A stretch of DNA of 64,000 nucleotides from Bradyrhizobium sp. AZCC 1719. Its GTDB lineage: Bacteria > Pseudomonadota > Alphaproteobacteria > Rhizobiales > Xanthobacteraceae. Shown here piece after piece: positions 9,771-18,220 of this stretch (its first letter is position 1; each line of letters starts with the position of its first letter). The notes under the pieces were generated by a model that searched no databases, was not told the DNA's origin, and worked only from the letters and a program-made list of their open reading frames with translations. The position numbers and the translations under genes are program-made. The stretch lies in assembly GCF_036924525.1 (NCBI RefSeq), contig NZ_JAZHRU010000001.1, forward strand, positions 434,001-498,000, in the 5' to 3' direction.

Positions 9771-10604
9771 TCATGTATTCGTGAGATCGGCTTCGACGAG
9801 CGCACGAAGCTCCGGCGTCACCTCGGGGCGCCGTCCGAACCACAGTTCGAATCCCCGCACCGCCTGATGCAAGAGCATGCCGAGCCCATCGGCGGTCTTC
9901 AGCCCGCGCGCGCGTGCAGCGGTCAGCAGCGGCGTGTCGAGCGGCACGTAAACGAGATCGGCGACGACGGCGCGTGACGGCAGCCGGCCGACATCGAGTT
10001 CCAGCGGCGGCTGGCCCTTCATGCCGAGCGAGGTCGTATTCACCAGAAGCCCGGCGCGCGGCAGGAGATCGCCGAGCGCATCCCACGCCACGGGCAACAC
10101 GCTCGCGCCGAATTGATCCGCCAATGCGCGCGCGCGCGCCATGGTGCGATTGACGAGATGAATGCGCTTGACGCCGCGTTCGCGCAGCCCAAACACGACG
10201 GCGCGCGACGAACCGCCGGCGCCCAGCACCAGCGCATCCTCTGCCTGGTCCCAGCCGCTGGCGCAGGCGTCGAGATTGTCGATAAAGCCTTCGACGTCGG
10301 TATTGGTCGAGCACAATTCGCCGTCTGCGAACCACAGCGTGTTGGCGGCGCCAACTGCGCGGGCGCGCTCGTCCGGCTTCGACAGCGCAAGCGCTCGCTC
10401 CTTGTGCGGGATCGTGACGTTGGCGCCGACAAAGCCGCGCAGCGACAGGCGGAAGACGAAATCCTGAAACTCGTCGGGCGGCACCGCCTCAATGACGTAG
10501 CCGCCCTCGATACCCAGCGTCCGCAGCCAGTAATGATGGATCAACGGCGAGCGCGAATGCGCGGCCGGCCATCCGATCAGGCACGCGGCGGGGGGTTTAG
10601 GCAC
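9771..10604 (-). CDS. aroE: Shikimate dehydrogenase (NADP+)
   Basis: This cytoplasmic enzyme of the shikimate pathway reduces 3-dehydroshikimate to shikimate. Motifs include 'SRSPLIHHYWL' (shikimate-binding Ser-x-Ser), 'GANVTIPHK' with the catalytic Lys, 'NTDVEGF' with the catalytic Asp, the 'GAGGSSRAV' dinucleotide loop, 'NRTMARA' and 'DGLGMLLHQAVRGFELW'. I choose the GTG at 10604 (277 residues), which has a strong GGAGGA site; a TTG six codons upstream is possible. Confidence 0.95.
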   Translation of the reverse strand: MPKPPAACLIGWPAAHSRSPLIHHYWLRTLGIEGGYVIEAVPPDEFQDFVFRLSLRGFVGANVTIPHKERALALSKPDERARAVGAANTLWFADGELCSTNTDVEGFIDNLDACASGWDQAEDALVLGAGGSSRAVVFGLRERGVKRIHLVNRTMARARALADQFGASVLPVAWDALGDLLPRAGLLVNTTSLGMKGQPPLELDVGRLPSRAVVADLVYVPLDTPLLTAARARGLKTADGLGMLLHQAVRGFELWFGRRPEVTPELRALVEADLTNT

Positions 10605-10695
10605 GGCAATAGCCTCCTCCAAAGACGTCGATGGCCGGGATAGACCCGGCCACGATTATCAATTTATCTTCTGCTGAAATGAGTCAAGCCGCGCG

Positions 10696-10727
10696 CTGGC
10701 CGCCGCAGACGGAGCTGCGGCGGCCAG
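10696..10727 (-). terminator. Strong hairpin after the EF-G-like gene
   Basis: A 13-bp perfect GC-rich stem (CTGGCCGCCGCAG / CTGCGGCGGCCAG) with a 6-base loop lies just past the minus-strand stop at 10738. There is no clean U-run, so it may instead be an RNA-stabilising hairpin. Confidence 0.5.
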
Positions 10728-10737
10728 GCCGGGACAC

Positions 10738-12786
10738 TTACGCCGCGACGCGATGCGCGGCGATGATCTGGTCAGCGGCGCGGCCGGTGACCTCGGCCAT
10801 GCGGTCGAACTGGCGGATGAACCCGCCGGCGCCGGCGGTGGCCGAGCGCAACTCCACGATCAGATCGCCGATCTCCGCCTCCGGCATGGTGGCGCGGACG
10901 CAGTCCCATCCCGGCCAGCCCTCGCGGGTGTCGAAGCCGAGAATCTGGCCGCGTCGCGCCGACAGGATGGCGTTGATCTTCGCCGTCGCTTCCGTCGGGC
11001 AGACGATCTCCACCATGTGGATCGGCTCCAGCAGCACCGGCTGGCACTGCGGCAGCGCCTCGGTCATGCCGATTCGCGCCGCGGTGCGGAACGCGAGATC
11101 GGACGAATCGACGCTGTGATAGGAACCGTCGATGAGCGTAACCTCAACATCGATGACGGGAAAACCGAGCGGACCCTTGGCGAGGCCGTCGACCACGCCC
11201 TCTTCCACCGCGCCGATGTAATTTTTCGGCACCGCGCCGCCGACCACCTTTTCGTGGAACTCGAAGCCCGAGCCCCGCGGCATCGGCTTGATTTCCAGCA
11301 CCACGTCGCCGAACTGGCCATGGCCGCCGGATTGCTTCTTATGACGGCCGCGCTGGGTCATCGGTTTGCGGATGGTCTCCTGATAGCCGATCGCCGGCGG
11401 CTGCGATTTGACGTTGACGCCGAAGCGGTCGCGCAGCCGCTCGAGCGCCACGCGCAGATGCATCTCGCCCTGCCCCCACAGCACGATATCGTGAGTGCGC
11501 TGGTTCTGGATCATCGTTAGCGACGGATCCTCCTCGTTCAGCCGCAGCAGCGCTTGGCCGAGTTTGACATCGTCCTTGCGATCGACCGCCGACAGCGACA
11601 TCGCCAGCACCGGCGGTGTCGGCGCGATCTGCACCAGTGCCGCCGGCGCGGTCTTGCCGCTGGACAGCGTGTCGCCGGTCTTGATCGCGTCGAGCTTGCC
11701 GAGCGCGATCGTCTCGCCGGCTTCCGCCGCGGCACGCTTGGTATCGTGCGCGCCGTTGACCGCGAGAATGCCGGACACCCGTCCGGCTTCGCCGGAGGAG
11801 GATTGCAGCGTCGCGCCGTCGTCGAGGTGGCCGGCGAGCAGCCGCGTCAGTGACAGCTTGCCGCCGTGCTGCAGATGCAGGGTCTTGAACACATAGGCCA
11901 GCGCCTCCTTTTGCGACGATGCGCCGAGGCGTTTCGCCGTTTCAGCAACGCCGGGCGATTCATGCCGCAGCGCCTTCATCAGCCGCAGCACGCCGTTTTC
12001 GCGGCTCGCGGCGCCCAGCAGAACCGGGCAGATCAACCCTTCGCGCAATTCGCGGGCGAGATCGTCGAACACCGCATCGCGCGGCGGCTGGATGTCTTCC
12101 AGCAACTGCTCCATCAACGCGTCGTCGTGATCGGCGAGCTTCTCAAGCATCGAGAAGCGCGCTTCCTTCTCGCGGTCGAGATCGCCGCCTTCCAGCGCGA
12201 TCACTTCGGAAGGCTTGTGCTCGCGGTAGACGAAGGCGCGCTCCAGTGCGAGGTCGACAAAGCCTTCGATCAAGTCGCCGTTCCAGATCGGAATCTGCCG
12301 CAGCACCAGCGGCACGCGCGAGGCCGGCTGCAGGGTCGCCAGCGTTTCGCGGATGCGCTTGTTGGCGCGGTCGATCTTGTTCAAAAACAGAAAACGCGGA
12401 ATGCCGAGATCTTCCAGCTCGCGCAGGATGATCTGCAGTTGCGGCAGCTTCTTCTCGTCCGCCTCGCAGACCACGACCGCGGCATCGACCGCGGGCAACG
12501 CGGCGCGCATGTCATGCGCGAACTCGACCGAGCCGGGACAATCGATAAAGGTGTAACTGTCGCCCATGAAGGTGGTGGTGGCGGCGCTCAAGGCCACGCC
12601 CATCTTGTGATGGCGCGCTTCGGGGCTGGCATCGCCGACGGAAGTTCCGGCATCGACGCTGCCGGCACTTTTAATGGCGCCCGTTCGCGCCAGTATGGCT
12701 TCTAGAAGTGTGGTTTTACCGCTCTGGAAAGGGCCCACCAGCGCAATGCACCGTGGACCTTGGGGACTTCTGACGTCTTGTCCCAT
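10738..12786 (-). CDS. Elongation factor G-like protein
   Basis: This 682-residue translational GTPase has a G1 loop 'VGPFQSGKTTLL', a G3 'DCPGSVEFAHDM' and a G4 'FLNKIDRANKR'. The EF-G domains II-V follow, with 'RGRHKKQSGGHGQFGDVVLEIKP' of domain IV. It matches the divergent second EF-G of rhizobia rather than the essential FusA, which normally sits beside rpsG/tuf. Differences such as G1 'GPFQSGKT' are usual for this paralogue. The ATG at 12786 has a GGGAGGCGGCA site. The role, in ribosome recycling or a stress-related step, is unproven. Confidence 0.88.
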   Translation of the reverse strand: MGQDVRSPQGPRCIALVGPFQSGKTTLLEAILARTGAIKSAGSVDAGTSVGDASPEARHHKMGVALSAATTTFMGDSYTFIDCPGSVEFAHDMRAALPAVDAAVVVCEADEKKLPQLQIILRELEDLGIPRFLFLNKIDRANKRIRETLATLQPASRVPLVLRQIPIWNGDLIEGFVDLALERAFVYREHKPSEVIALEGGDLDREKEARFSMLEKLADHDDALMEQLLEDIQPPRDAVFDDLARELREGLICPVLLGAASRENGVLRLMKALRHESPGVAETAKRLGASSQKEALAYVFKTLHLQHGGKLSLTRLLAGHLDDGATLQSSSGEAGRVSGILAVNGAHDTKRAAAEAGETIALGKLDAIKTGDTLSSGKTAPAALVQIAPTPPVLAMSLSAVDRKDDVKLGQALLRLNEEDPSLTMIQNQRTHDIVLWGQGEMHLRVALERLRDRFGVNVKSQPPAIGYQETIRKPMTQRGRHKKQSGGHGQFGDVVLEIKPMPRGSGFEFHEKVVGGAVPKNYIGAVEEGVVDGLAKGPLGFPVIDVEVTLIDGSYHSVDSSDLAFRTAARIGMTEALPQCQPVLLEPIHMVEIVCPTEATAKINAILSARRGQILGFDTREGWPGWDCVRATMPEAEIGDLIVELRSATAGAGGFIRQFDRMAEVTGRAADQIIAAHRVAA

Positions 12787-13100
12787 TGCCGCCTCCCTGT
12801 TTTGGAGCTCGGCCCGTGATTGGGTCGGCGACCTCTGATGCTCCGCCTGTCGCAACGATTTGGCAAGCGGGAAAACATCGCTGCGGTGCGAGGTGATACG
12901 CGCAGGCGCAAACAGCGCGATCTGGCCTCCAACCGGGCGGTGCGGGAAGTTCCGCCCAGTCGGGAGGCGCTACTGCGTCCACCCGCATCCGGCCCCGACG
13001 TTCGCCACGATGGCCAGCGCCTATCCGAGGGACGGGACGGCTGCGCCACCGTCACCGTGGGCGATCTTTAGAACGAAAGTAATGTTGACCCAGTCACTCT
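12787..13100. other. Divergent intergenic region, no gene seen
   Basis: This GC-rich non-coding stretch lies between the divergent EF-G-like gene and the TonB-receptor operon. No ORF here has plausible codon use or a ribosome site. I looked for the conserved boxes of a cobalamin riboswitch and did not find them on either strand. Confidence 0.5.
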
Positions 13101-13114
13101 TTGCGCCAGCGCAA
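13101..13114 (+). promoter_or_regulatory. FixK2/FNR/NnrR-type box
   Basis: The sequence TTGCGCCAGCGCAA fits the FixK2 consensus TTG(A/C)-N6-(T/G)CAA and the general TTG-N8-CAA of FNR-family regulators. It sits inside a longer perfect palindrome with arms CTCTTTGCGC and GCGCAAAGAG at 13097-13118. It lies about 230 bases before the TonB receptor start and points to activation by low oxygen or NO. NnrS genes are classic NnrR targets, and the operon ends in one. Confidence 0.7.
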
Positions 13115-13196
13115 AGAGCACCTGATCGCACGCATCCAGGTTGCGGGCGATCAAGACAGCCCGATTGCCATCCAGATCAACCTCAAAACTCATGAG

Positions 13197-13232
13197 CTGC
13201 CCAGGGCGTCGCTTCGGTGACGGCCTGGGCAG
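13197..13232 (+). promoter_or_regulatory. Strong leader hairpin upstream of the receptor gene
   Basis: The stem is CTGCCCAGG / CCTGGGCAG, extended by CGTC / GACG across a G-G mismatch, around a GCTTCGGT loop. It is in the presumed 5' leader between the FixK-type box and the start. A second foldable segment, GTGCC / GGCAC with TCGTG / CACGA, spans about 13309-13339 and would bury the GAGG ribosome site. There is no U-run, so translational control is more plausible than termination. Confidence 0.4.
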
Positions 13233-13342
13233 ACGTGACGATATTCGCGTGGGCAGGGGAATTGTTCGTGACCAGGAGAAGTGTGTTGATTTCGACGGCA
13301 CCGTCGTGCCTTTTGCCTTCGTGCGGGACACGAGGCACAAAA

Positions 13343-15652
13343 TTGCTGTCGCGAACCGCGTCGGCATTGTTGCTGTCGGCTGCGGCGAGCCAGCCCTGTC
13401 TTGCGCAATCGGCCAGTCCGGGCGCGGCGGTAGCGCTGGACCCGGTCACGGTGGAGGCTCCGCGACGCTCCACGCCGGCGGTCGCGCGTGGACGAACGAT
13501 GGGGCCGCGCCGTGCGGATCCATTGCCAAGCCGCGAAAGTGCAGCGGTTACGGCTGCTGCGGACGCCGCCGCGCCGGCGTCGGTGCGCGCGCGCTTTGAC
13601 GCTCTCGCCGGCGGCGTGGCCCTCGTTGACCGCCAGGATTTCCCCGTCACGGCGAATCCCACCGTGTCGAAGGCATTGAGCGGCGTCCCGGGCGTCGTGG
13701 TCCAGGACTTCTTCGGCGGCAATGACCAGCCGCGGATTCAAATTCGCGGCTCGGGCCTTCAGCAAAATCCGGTGGAGCGCGGAATTCTGGTGCTGCAGAA
13801 CGGCCTGCCGATCAACCGCGCCGACGGCTCCTACATTGTGGGCTTTGCGAACCCGCAACTCGCCGAATCCATCGAGGTCTATCGCGGTTACATGGCCAAT
13901 CGGCTCGGCGCGACCGTGCTCGGCGGCGCGCTCAATTTCGTCTCGCCGACCGGCTCGACCCAGCCGGGCGCTCAGATCACGGTGAGCGGCGGAAGCTTCG
14001 GCCAGATCGGGAGCGCCGGTCAGGCCGGCTTCAAAAAGGACAATTTCGATGGCCTCATTCAATTCGATGCGAGCCGTCGCGATGGCTTTCGCGACTACAA
14101 TAGCTCCGAGCGCGTCGCCATCAGCGGCAATGTGGGCGTCAAGCACTCGGAGAATGTGAGCACGCGGTTTTTCGCCGGCTATACCGATCTTGGCTTCGAC
14201 GTGGCGGGACCGCTGACCAAGAGCGCGATGTATGCCGATCCGCGTCAGGTCCATGGTGGACCGCGCGTCGTCGGCGGCGTGGCCATCAACCCGGGCCCCA
14301 ATGTGCTGCGCGACAAGCCCCGGCGCGAAGCAAGCCAGTTCCTCGTCGGGTCGAGAACCACGGCGACTTTCGACGCCCACCTGGTCGACGTCGCGATTGG
14401 ATACACCCATACCGACGACATGTTCCGGTTTCCGATCTCATCAGGCATCCGGACGACGGAGGGCGGCGACCTCACCGGGGTGGTGCGATACGCCTATAAT
14501 CCCGGCGCTGCCGTTCTGCCACTGCTGGAGACCACGGCCCAGTTCACCACGGGCTCTGCAAGCCGCGAGAATTACATCAATCAGGCCGGATCGACCGGTG
14601 CGAAATTCGGACAAAGCGAGCTCGATGCCACCACGCTCGCGCTCTACTCCGGACTCAATATTCCGATCTGGCCGGCCTTCACGCTTTCACCGGCCATCTC
14701 CTATGCCCATGCAACGCGCGACAACGACGATACCTACAGGCTCGCGACACGTCCGACCATCGCCTACAATCCAGCCAATCCCACGATGCTGCTGCCGAAC
14801 GGCGCGGTGCCAACGCAAAGCACGAGCTACTCGCGCGCCTATGAGGGGTGGAGTCCAAGTCTCGCGCTGTCATATCGGCCCGACAGCATCAGCACCGTCT
14901 TTGCCGCGGTGAGCCGCAGTTTCGAGCCGCCGACCCACGACGATCTTCTCGCCACCGTGAATGGCACGCCGAACTCGAGTCCCGGCCGGCCGACACCCGG
15001 CAATCCGTTCCTTGCAGCCGCGGCGTTCACGACGCCCGATCTCAAGGCCCAGACCGCAACAACGGTCGAGGCCGGCTGGCGAGGCCGAACGGACAGATTT
15101 TCCTGGGACGCGGTGACCTACTACTCCTGGGTCGACAACGAGTTGCTCAGTCTGCGCGATGCGACCGGAGCGTCGCTCGGTGCAATCAATGCCGACAAGA
15201 CCACGCATTTCGGAGTCGAACTGGGCTTCGGCGCCAGGCTGACGGAGCGGCTTTCGGGTCGCGTTGCCTATACCTATCAGGATTTCCGCTTCGACAATGA
15301 TCCGCTGCGCGGCAACAATCGCCTTGCCGGCGCGCCTCGTCACCTCGTCAACGCAATGCTGCAGTTTCAGGCGACGGAAAGCTGGCGACTTCAAGGGGCC
15401 GTACGCTGGAATCCCGAAAGGACGCCCGTCGACAACATGAACACGCTGTACGCCGACCCGTACGTCGTCGTCGACCTGCGCACCGAATACAAGATCAACA
15501 AGACCTTCTCGGTGTTCGGCGAGATCACCAATCTGTTCAACGAGACCTACGCATCGTCGACGCTGATCGTCGACCAGGCGCGTCCGGATCAAGCGGCCTT
15601 TCTGCCCGGCGACGGGCGCGGATTCTACGCCGGCATGAAAGCAAGATTCTAG
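13343..15652 (+). CDS. TonB-dependent outer-membrane receptor
   Basis: This is an energised outer-membrane importer. A signal peptide-like segment (LLSRTASALLLSAAASQPCLA) is followed by a possible TonB box (DPVTVEAP). Next comes the plug domain, with 'NPTVSKALSGVPGVVVQDFF', 'IQIRGSGLQQNPVERGILVLQNG' and 'LGGALNFVSPTG'. A 22-strand-type barrel follows, ending '..GFYAGMKARF'. I prefer the TTG at 13343 (769 residues) with GAGG seven bases upstream, because it begins exactly at the signal peptide; GTG codons at 13217 and 13268 are alternatives. It is the first gene of a five-gene operon. It resembles FecA/CirA-like receptors, but the ligand is unknown. Confidence 0.88.
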   Translation: MLSRTASALLLSAAASQPCLAQSASPGAAVALDPVTVEAPRRSTPAVARGRTMGPRRADPLPSRESAAVTAAADAAAPASVRARFDALAGGVALVDRQDFPVTANPTVSKALSGVPGVVVQDFFGGNDQPRIQIRGSGLQQNPVERGILVLQNGLPINRADGSYIVGFANPQLAESIEVYRGYMANRLGATVLGGALNFVSPTGSTQPGAQITVSGGSFGQIGSAGQAGFKKDNFDGLIQFDASRRDGFRDYNSSERVAISGNVGVKHSENVSTRFFAGYTDLGFDVAGPLTKSAMYADPRQVHGGPRVVGGVAINPGPNVLRDKPRREASQFLVGSRTTATFDAHLVDVAIGYTHTDDMFRFPISSGIRTTEGGDLTGVVRYAYNPGAAVLPLLETTAQFTTGSASRENYINQAGSTGAKFGQSELDATTLALYSGLNIPIWPAFTLSPAISYAHATRDNDDTYRLATRPTIAYNPANPTMLLPNGAVPTQSTSYSRAYEGWSPSLALSYRPDSISTVFAAVSRSFEPPTHDDLLATVNGTPNSSPGRPTPGNPFLAAAAFTTPDLKAQTATTVEAGWRGRTDRFSWDAVTYYSWVDNELLSLRDATGASLGAINADKTTHFGVELGFGARLTERLSGRVAYTYQDFRFDNDPLRGNNRLAGAPRHLVNAMLQFQATESWRLQGAVRWNPERTPVDNMNTLYADPYVVVDLRTEYKINKTFSVFGEITNLFNETYASSTLIVDQARPDQAAFLPGDGRGFYAGMKARF

Positions 15653-15696
15653 CGCGGGCGACGGTGCATGCCGCTCGCATCACTGAGGAGACCATC

Positions 15697-16665
15697 ATGC
15701 TGAACCGTCGAACATTCATCGCCGGCCTGCCGCTGGCGGCGCTTGCGGCGCCCAGTATCGCGCGCGCAGCGGAGCCGGTAATCTTCTGGGGACCGCCGGC
15801 GACCCCCTCTGTCATTCTCGCGCAGGCCATCGACAGCGGCCTGCTGAAGCCGATCGTGCCGGAAGCCACGTTCAAGGTCTGGAAGACGCCGGACGAGATG
15901 CGCGCGGGCATCAGTTCCGGATCGATGGCGGCGACCGTCGTTCCGACCTATGTCGCCGCCAATCTCCACAATCGAGGCATCGGCCTGCGGCTCGTCAATG
16001 TGTTGACCGACGGTCTGCTGTTCGTCGTGGCTCCTGCCGGAACCGTCAACGGCATCGCCGGCCTCAAGGGCAAACGGATAGCCGTGCCGTTCCGCAACGA
16101 TATGCCGGATTACATTTTCCGTCGCCTGCTTGCCGCCGCCGACATGAAGGCATCCGATCTGACCATCGAGTATTCGGGCACGCCACTGGAGGCGGTCCAG
16201 ATGCTCATGATGGGACGCGTTGATGCCGCGCTGCTCAGCGAACCCGCCAGCAGCGCGGTGATCGCCAAGGCTTCGACGTTCTGGAAAAATCTGGAGCGCG
16301 CCGTCGATTGCCAGAAGGCATGGCCGAGCGTTGCCGGAACGACGACGATCGCCCAGGCTGGCCTCGCGATCACCGACCGATTTGCCGCCGAGATCGGTGC
16401 ATCCGGTGTCACGGCGCTGCATGCCGCGCTGGAACAGGCGCTGCAGGCGGTGATCAAGAATCCGGCGGCGGCTGCATCAGCATCGGCCGCCGCGCTCGAT
16501 CTTCCGGCTGCCATGGTCGAAAAATCAATCCCCTTCAGCAGGCTGGTCGTGCGTACCGCCTCCGCCGCGCGCGCAGACCTCACAAGCCTGTTCGACCTTC
16601 TTGCAAAGGACGATCCGCGCATCATCGGCGGCAAACAGCCGGATGACCGGTTCTACGCGTTGTGA
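15697..16665 (+). CDS. ABC transporter substrate-binding protein (NitT/TauT-like, Tat signal)
   Basis: This 322-residue periplasmic binding protein has a twin-arginine signal (LNRRTFIAGLPLAALAAPSIARA). The mature part reads as a type II solute-binding fold of the NMT1/SsuA group: 'PSVILAQAIDSGLLKPI', 'GLKGKRIAVPFRNDMPDYIFRRLL', 'SGTPLEAVQMLMMGRVDAALLSEP'. Tat export of a binding protein hints at folding, or cofactor or metal loading, before export. It has a GAGGAG site and begins 44 bases after the receptor. It ends in a GTGA overlap with the permease. Confidence 0.85.
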   Translation: MLNRRTFIAGLPLAALAAPSIARAAEPVIFWGPPATPSVILAQAIDSGLLKPIVPEATFKVWKTPDEMRAGISSGSMAATVVPTYVAANLHNRGIGLRLVNVLTDGLLFVVAPAGTVNGIAGLKGKRIAVPFRNDMPDYIFRRLLAAADMKASDLTIEYSGTPLEAVQMLMMGRVDAALLSEPASSAVIAKASTFWKNLERAVDCQKAWPSVAGTTTIAQAGLAITDRFAAEIGASGVTALHAALEQALQAVIKNPAAAASASAAALDLPAAMVEKSIPFSRLVVRTASAARADLTSLFDLLAKDDPRIIGGKQPDDRFYAL

Positions 16666-17480
16666 AGCTGGTGCCGCGTGGCCTTGCACTGGCGGGATGG
16701 GCAGGCCGATACGTCTGGTCGGGCTGGGCCGGCGTGGCCGGTCTGTTCTGTCTGGCCGCGGCATGGCAGGCCGGCCATGAATTCTACGGCTCCTTTGTCC
16801 TGCCCGCGCCGCTGGAAACCCTGCAGGCGATATCCGCCATCGTTCGCGAGCCTTCCTTTGCCAAGGTTGCCAGCGAGACGGCTGAGCGTTCGCTCGCGGG
16901 CTTCGTCCTGGCGGTCGGCATCGGGACCACGGCCGGTGCAATAGCGGGCTATTCCTTCGCGGCGATGCGACTGATGCGCCCGATCGTCACCGTGATCCTC
17001 GGCGTGCCGCCGATCGCGTGGATCGTGCTGGCGCTGATCTGGTTCGGATCATCAGGTGCTTCCGCCGTCATGACCGTTGTCGTCGCCGCGCTTCCGATCT
17101 CGTTTGCCGGCGGGCTCGAAGGCGTCGCGACGCGCGACCGCGCGCTTGACGCCATGGCCCGCTCGTTCGGTGCCGGAATCTGGATGCGCTTTCGCACCGT
17201 TACCGCGCCTCATCTGATCTCCTATCTGTTCCCGGCCTGGACCACGACGGCGGGGACGGCGTGGAAAGTGACGGTTATGGCCGAGCTTCTCTCCAATTCC
17301 GGAGGAATCGGCGGCGAACTGGCAACGGCCCGTGCGCTGTTCGACATCCCAAGAGTGATGGCCCTGATTGTCGCCGTCGTCGCCTTCGCGCTGATTACGG
17401 AATATGTGTTCCTGCATCCCCTGCGCGATCGGCTTGAGCGCTGGCGCGAGGCCGGCCTGCCATGGGGCGTCAAGCGATGA
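16662..17480 (+). CDS. ABC transporter permease (BPD/SsuC-like)
   Basis: This 272-residue inner-membrane permease has about six spans and the EAA coupling loop 'DAMARSFGAGIWMRFRTVTAPH' near residues 160-185. It belongs to the NitT/TauT/SsuC group. The GTG start overlaps the binding-protein stop (GTGA), which implies translational coupling. It pairs with the ATPase downstream. Confidence 0.88.
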   Translation: MKLVPRGLALAGWAGRYVWSGWAGVAGLFCLAAAWQAGHEFYGSFVLPAPLETLQAISAIVREPSFAKVASETAERSLAGFVLAVGIGTTAGAIAGYSFAAMRLMRPIVTVILGVPPIAWIVLALIWFGSSGASAVMTVVVAALPISFAGGLEGVATRDRALDAMARSFGAGIWMRFRTVTAPHLISYLFPAWTTTAGTAWKVTVMAELLSNSGGIGGELATARALFDIPRVMALIVAVVAFALITEYVFLHPLRDRLERWREAGLPWGVKR

Positions 17481-18220
17481 AGCTCGCGCTCGACAGCGTC
17501 GGACACGCCTTTCTCGGTCGTCCCGTGTTCGAGAAGCTCGACCTCTCGCTCGCAGTAGGCGAGGTCGTTGCCCTGATCGGGCCATCGGGTTGCGGCAAGA
17601 CCACGGTGCTGCAGATCGCGGCTGGCCTGATCGATCCGTTGCGCGGCCGGGTGCGTCGCGCCTATCGGCGCCATGCCGTGGTGTTCCAGGAGCCGCGGCT
17701 CCTGCCGTGGATGACCGCGCGCGACAACATTGCCTACGGCCTGTGCGCGATTGGAGCCGCAGCGACAGCGCGCGTTCAAGCCGTGGAGCGTCGGGCGCGC
17801 GAGGTCGGCCTGCATCCGGAAGATCTCGACAAATTTCCGGTGGAGCTCTCCGGCGGCATGCGGCAGCGCGTCGCGGTCGCCCGTGCGCTGGCGGTCGACC
17901 CCGATGTCGTGTTCTTCGATGAACCGTTCACGGCTGTCGATGTCGGACTCAAGCGAGCGCTGCAGGACCTCGTGATCGAAGCTGCGGCGCGCGAAAACTT
18001 CTCCGCGCTGTTCGTAACGCATGATCTTGCGGAAGCGGTCCGCGTCGCTCATCGGCTTGTCGTACTTTCCGGCAGCGTCGAGGGGCTGGCGGCAAGCCGT
18101 GTCATCGAAGGCAAGCCGGGCGAGCGCAACGACCGCATTGTCTTCGAGATGGTCGAGACGTGGTCGCGCGATCCGGCGTTTCACGCGTTGTTCGACGGCG
18201 AGCGGGAGCGCATCCGGTGA
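17477..18220 (+). CDS. ABC transporter ATP-binding protein
   Basis: This 247-residue nucleotide-binding subunit has Walker A 'GPSGCGKTT', Q-loop 'VVFQEPRLLPWMTARDNI', signature 'LSGGMRQRVAVARAL', Walker B 'VVFFDEP' and H-loop 'THD'. The ATG overlaps the permease stop (ATGA). It is of the SsuB/TauB type, and its C-terminal extension is short. Confidence 0.9.
   Translation: MKLALDSVGHAFLGRPVFEKLDLSLAVGEVVALIGPSGCGKTTVLQIAAGLIDPLRGRVRRAYRRHAVVFQEPRLLPWMTARDNIAYGLCAIGAAATARVQAVERRAREVGLHPEDLDKFPVELSGGMRQRVAVARALAVDPDVVFFDEPFTAVDVGLKRALQDLVIEAAARENFSALFVTHDLAEAVRVAHRLVVLSGSVEGLAASRVIEGKPGERNDRIVFEMVETWSRDPAFHALFDGERERIR

Noticed and set aside
12841..13300. Cobalamin riboswitch upstream of the TonB receptor
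   Set aside because: TonB receptors often have one, but the conserved B12 boxes could not be found on either strand.
13068..13367. Minus-strand ORF of 99 residues across the FixK-type box
   Set aside because: It overlaps the palindrome, leader hairpins and the start of the receptor gene, with no ribosome site or recognised sequence.
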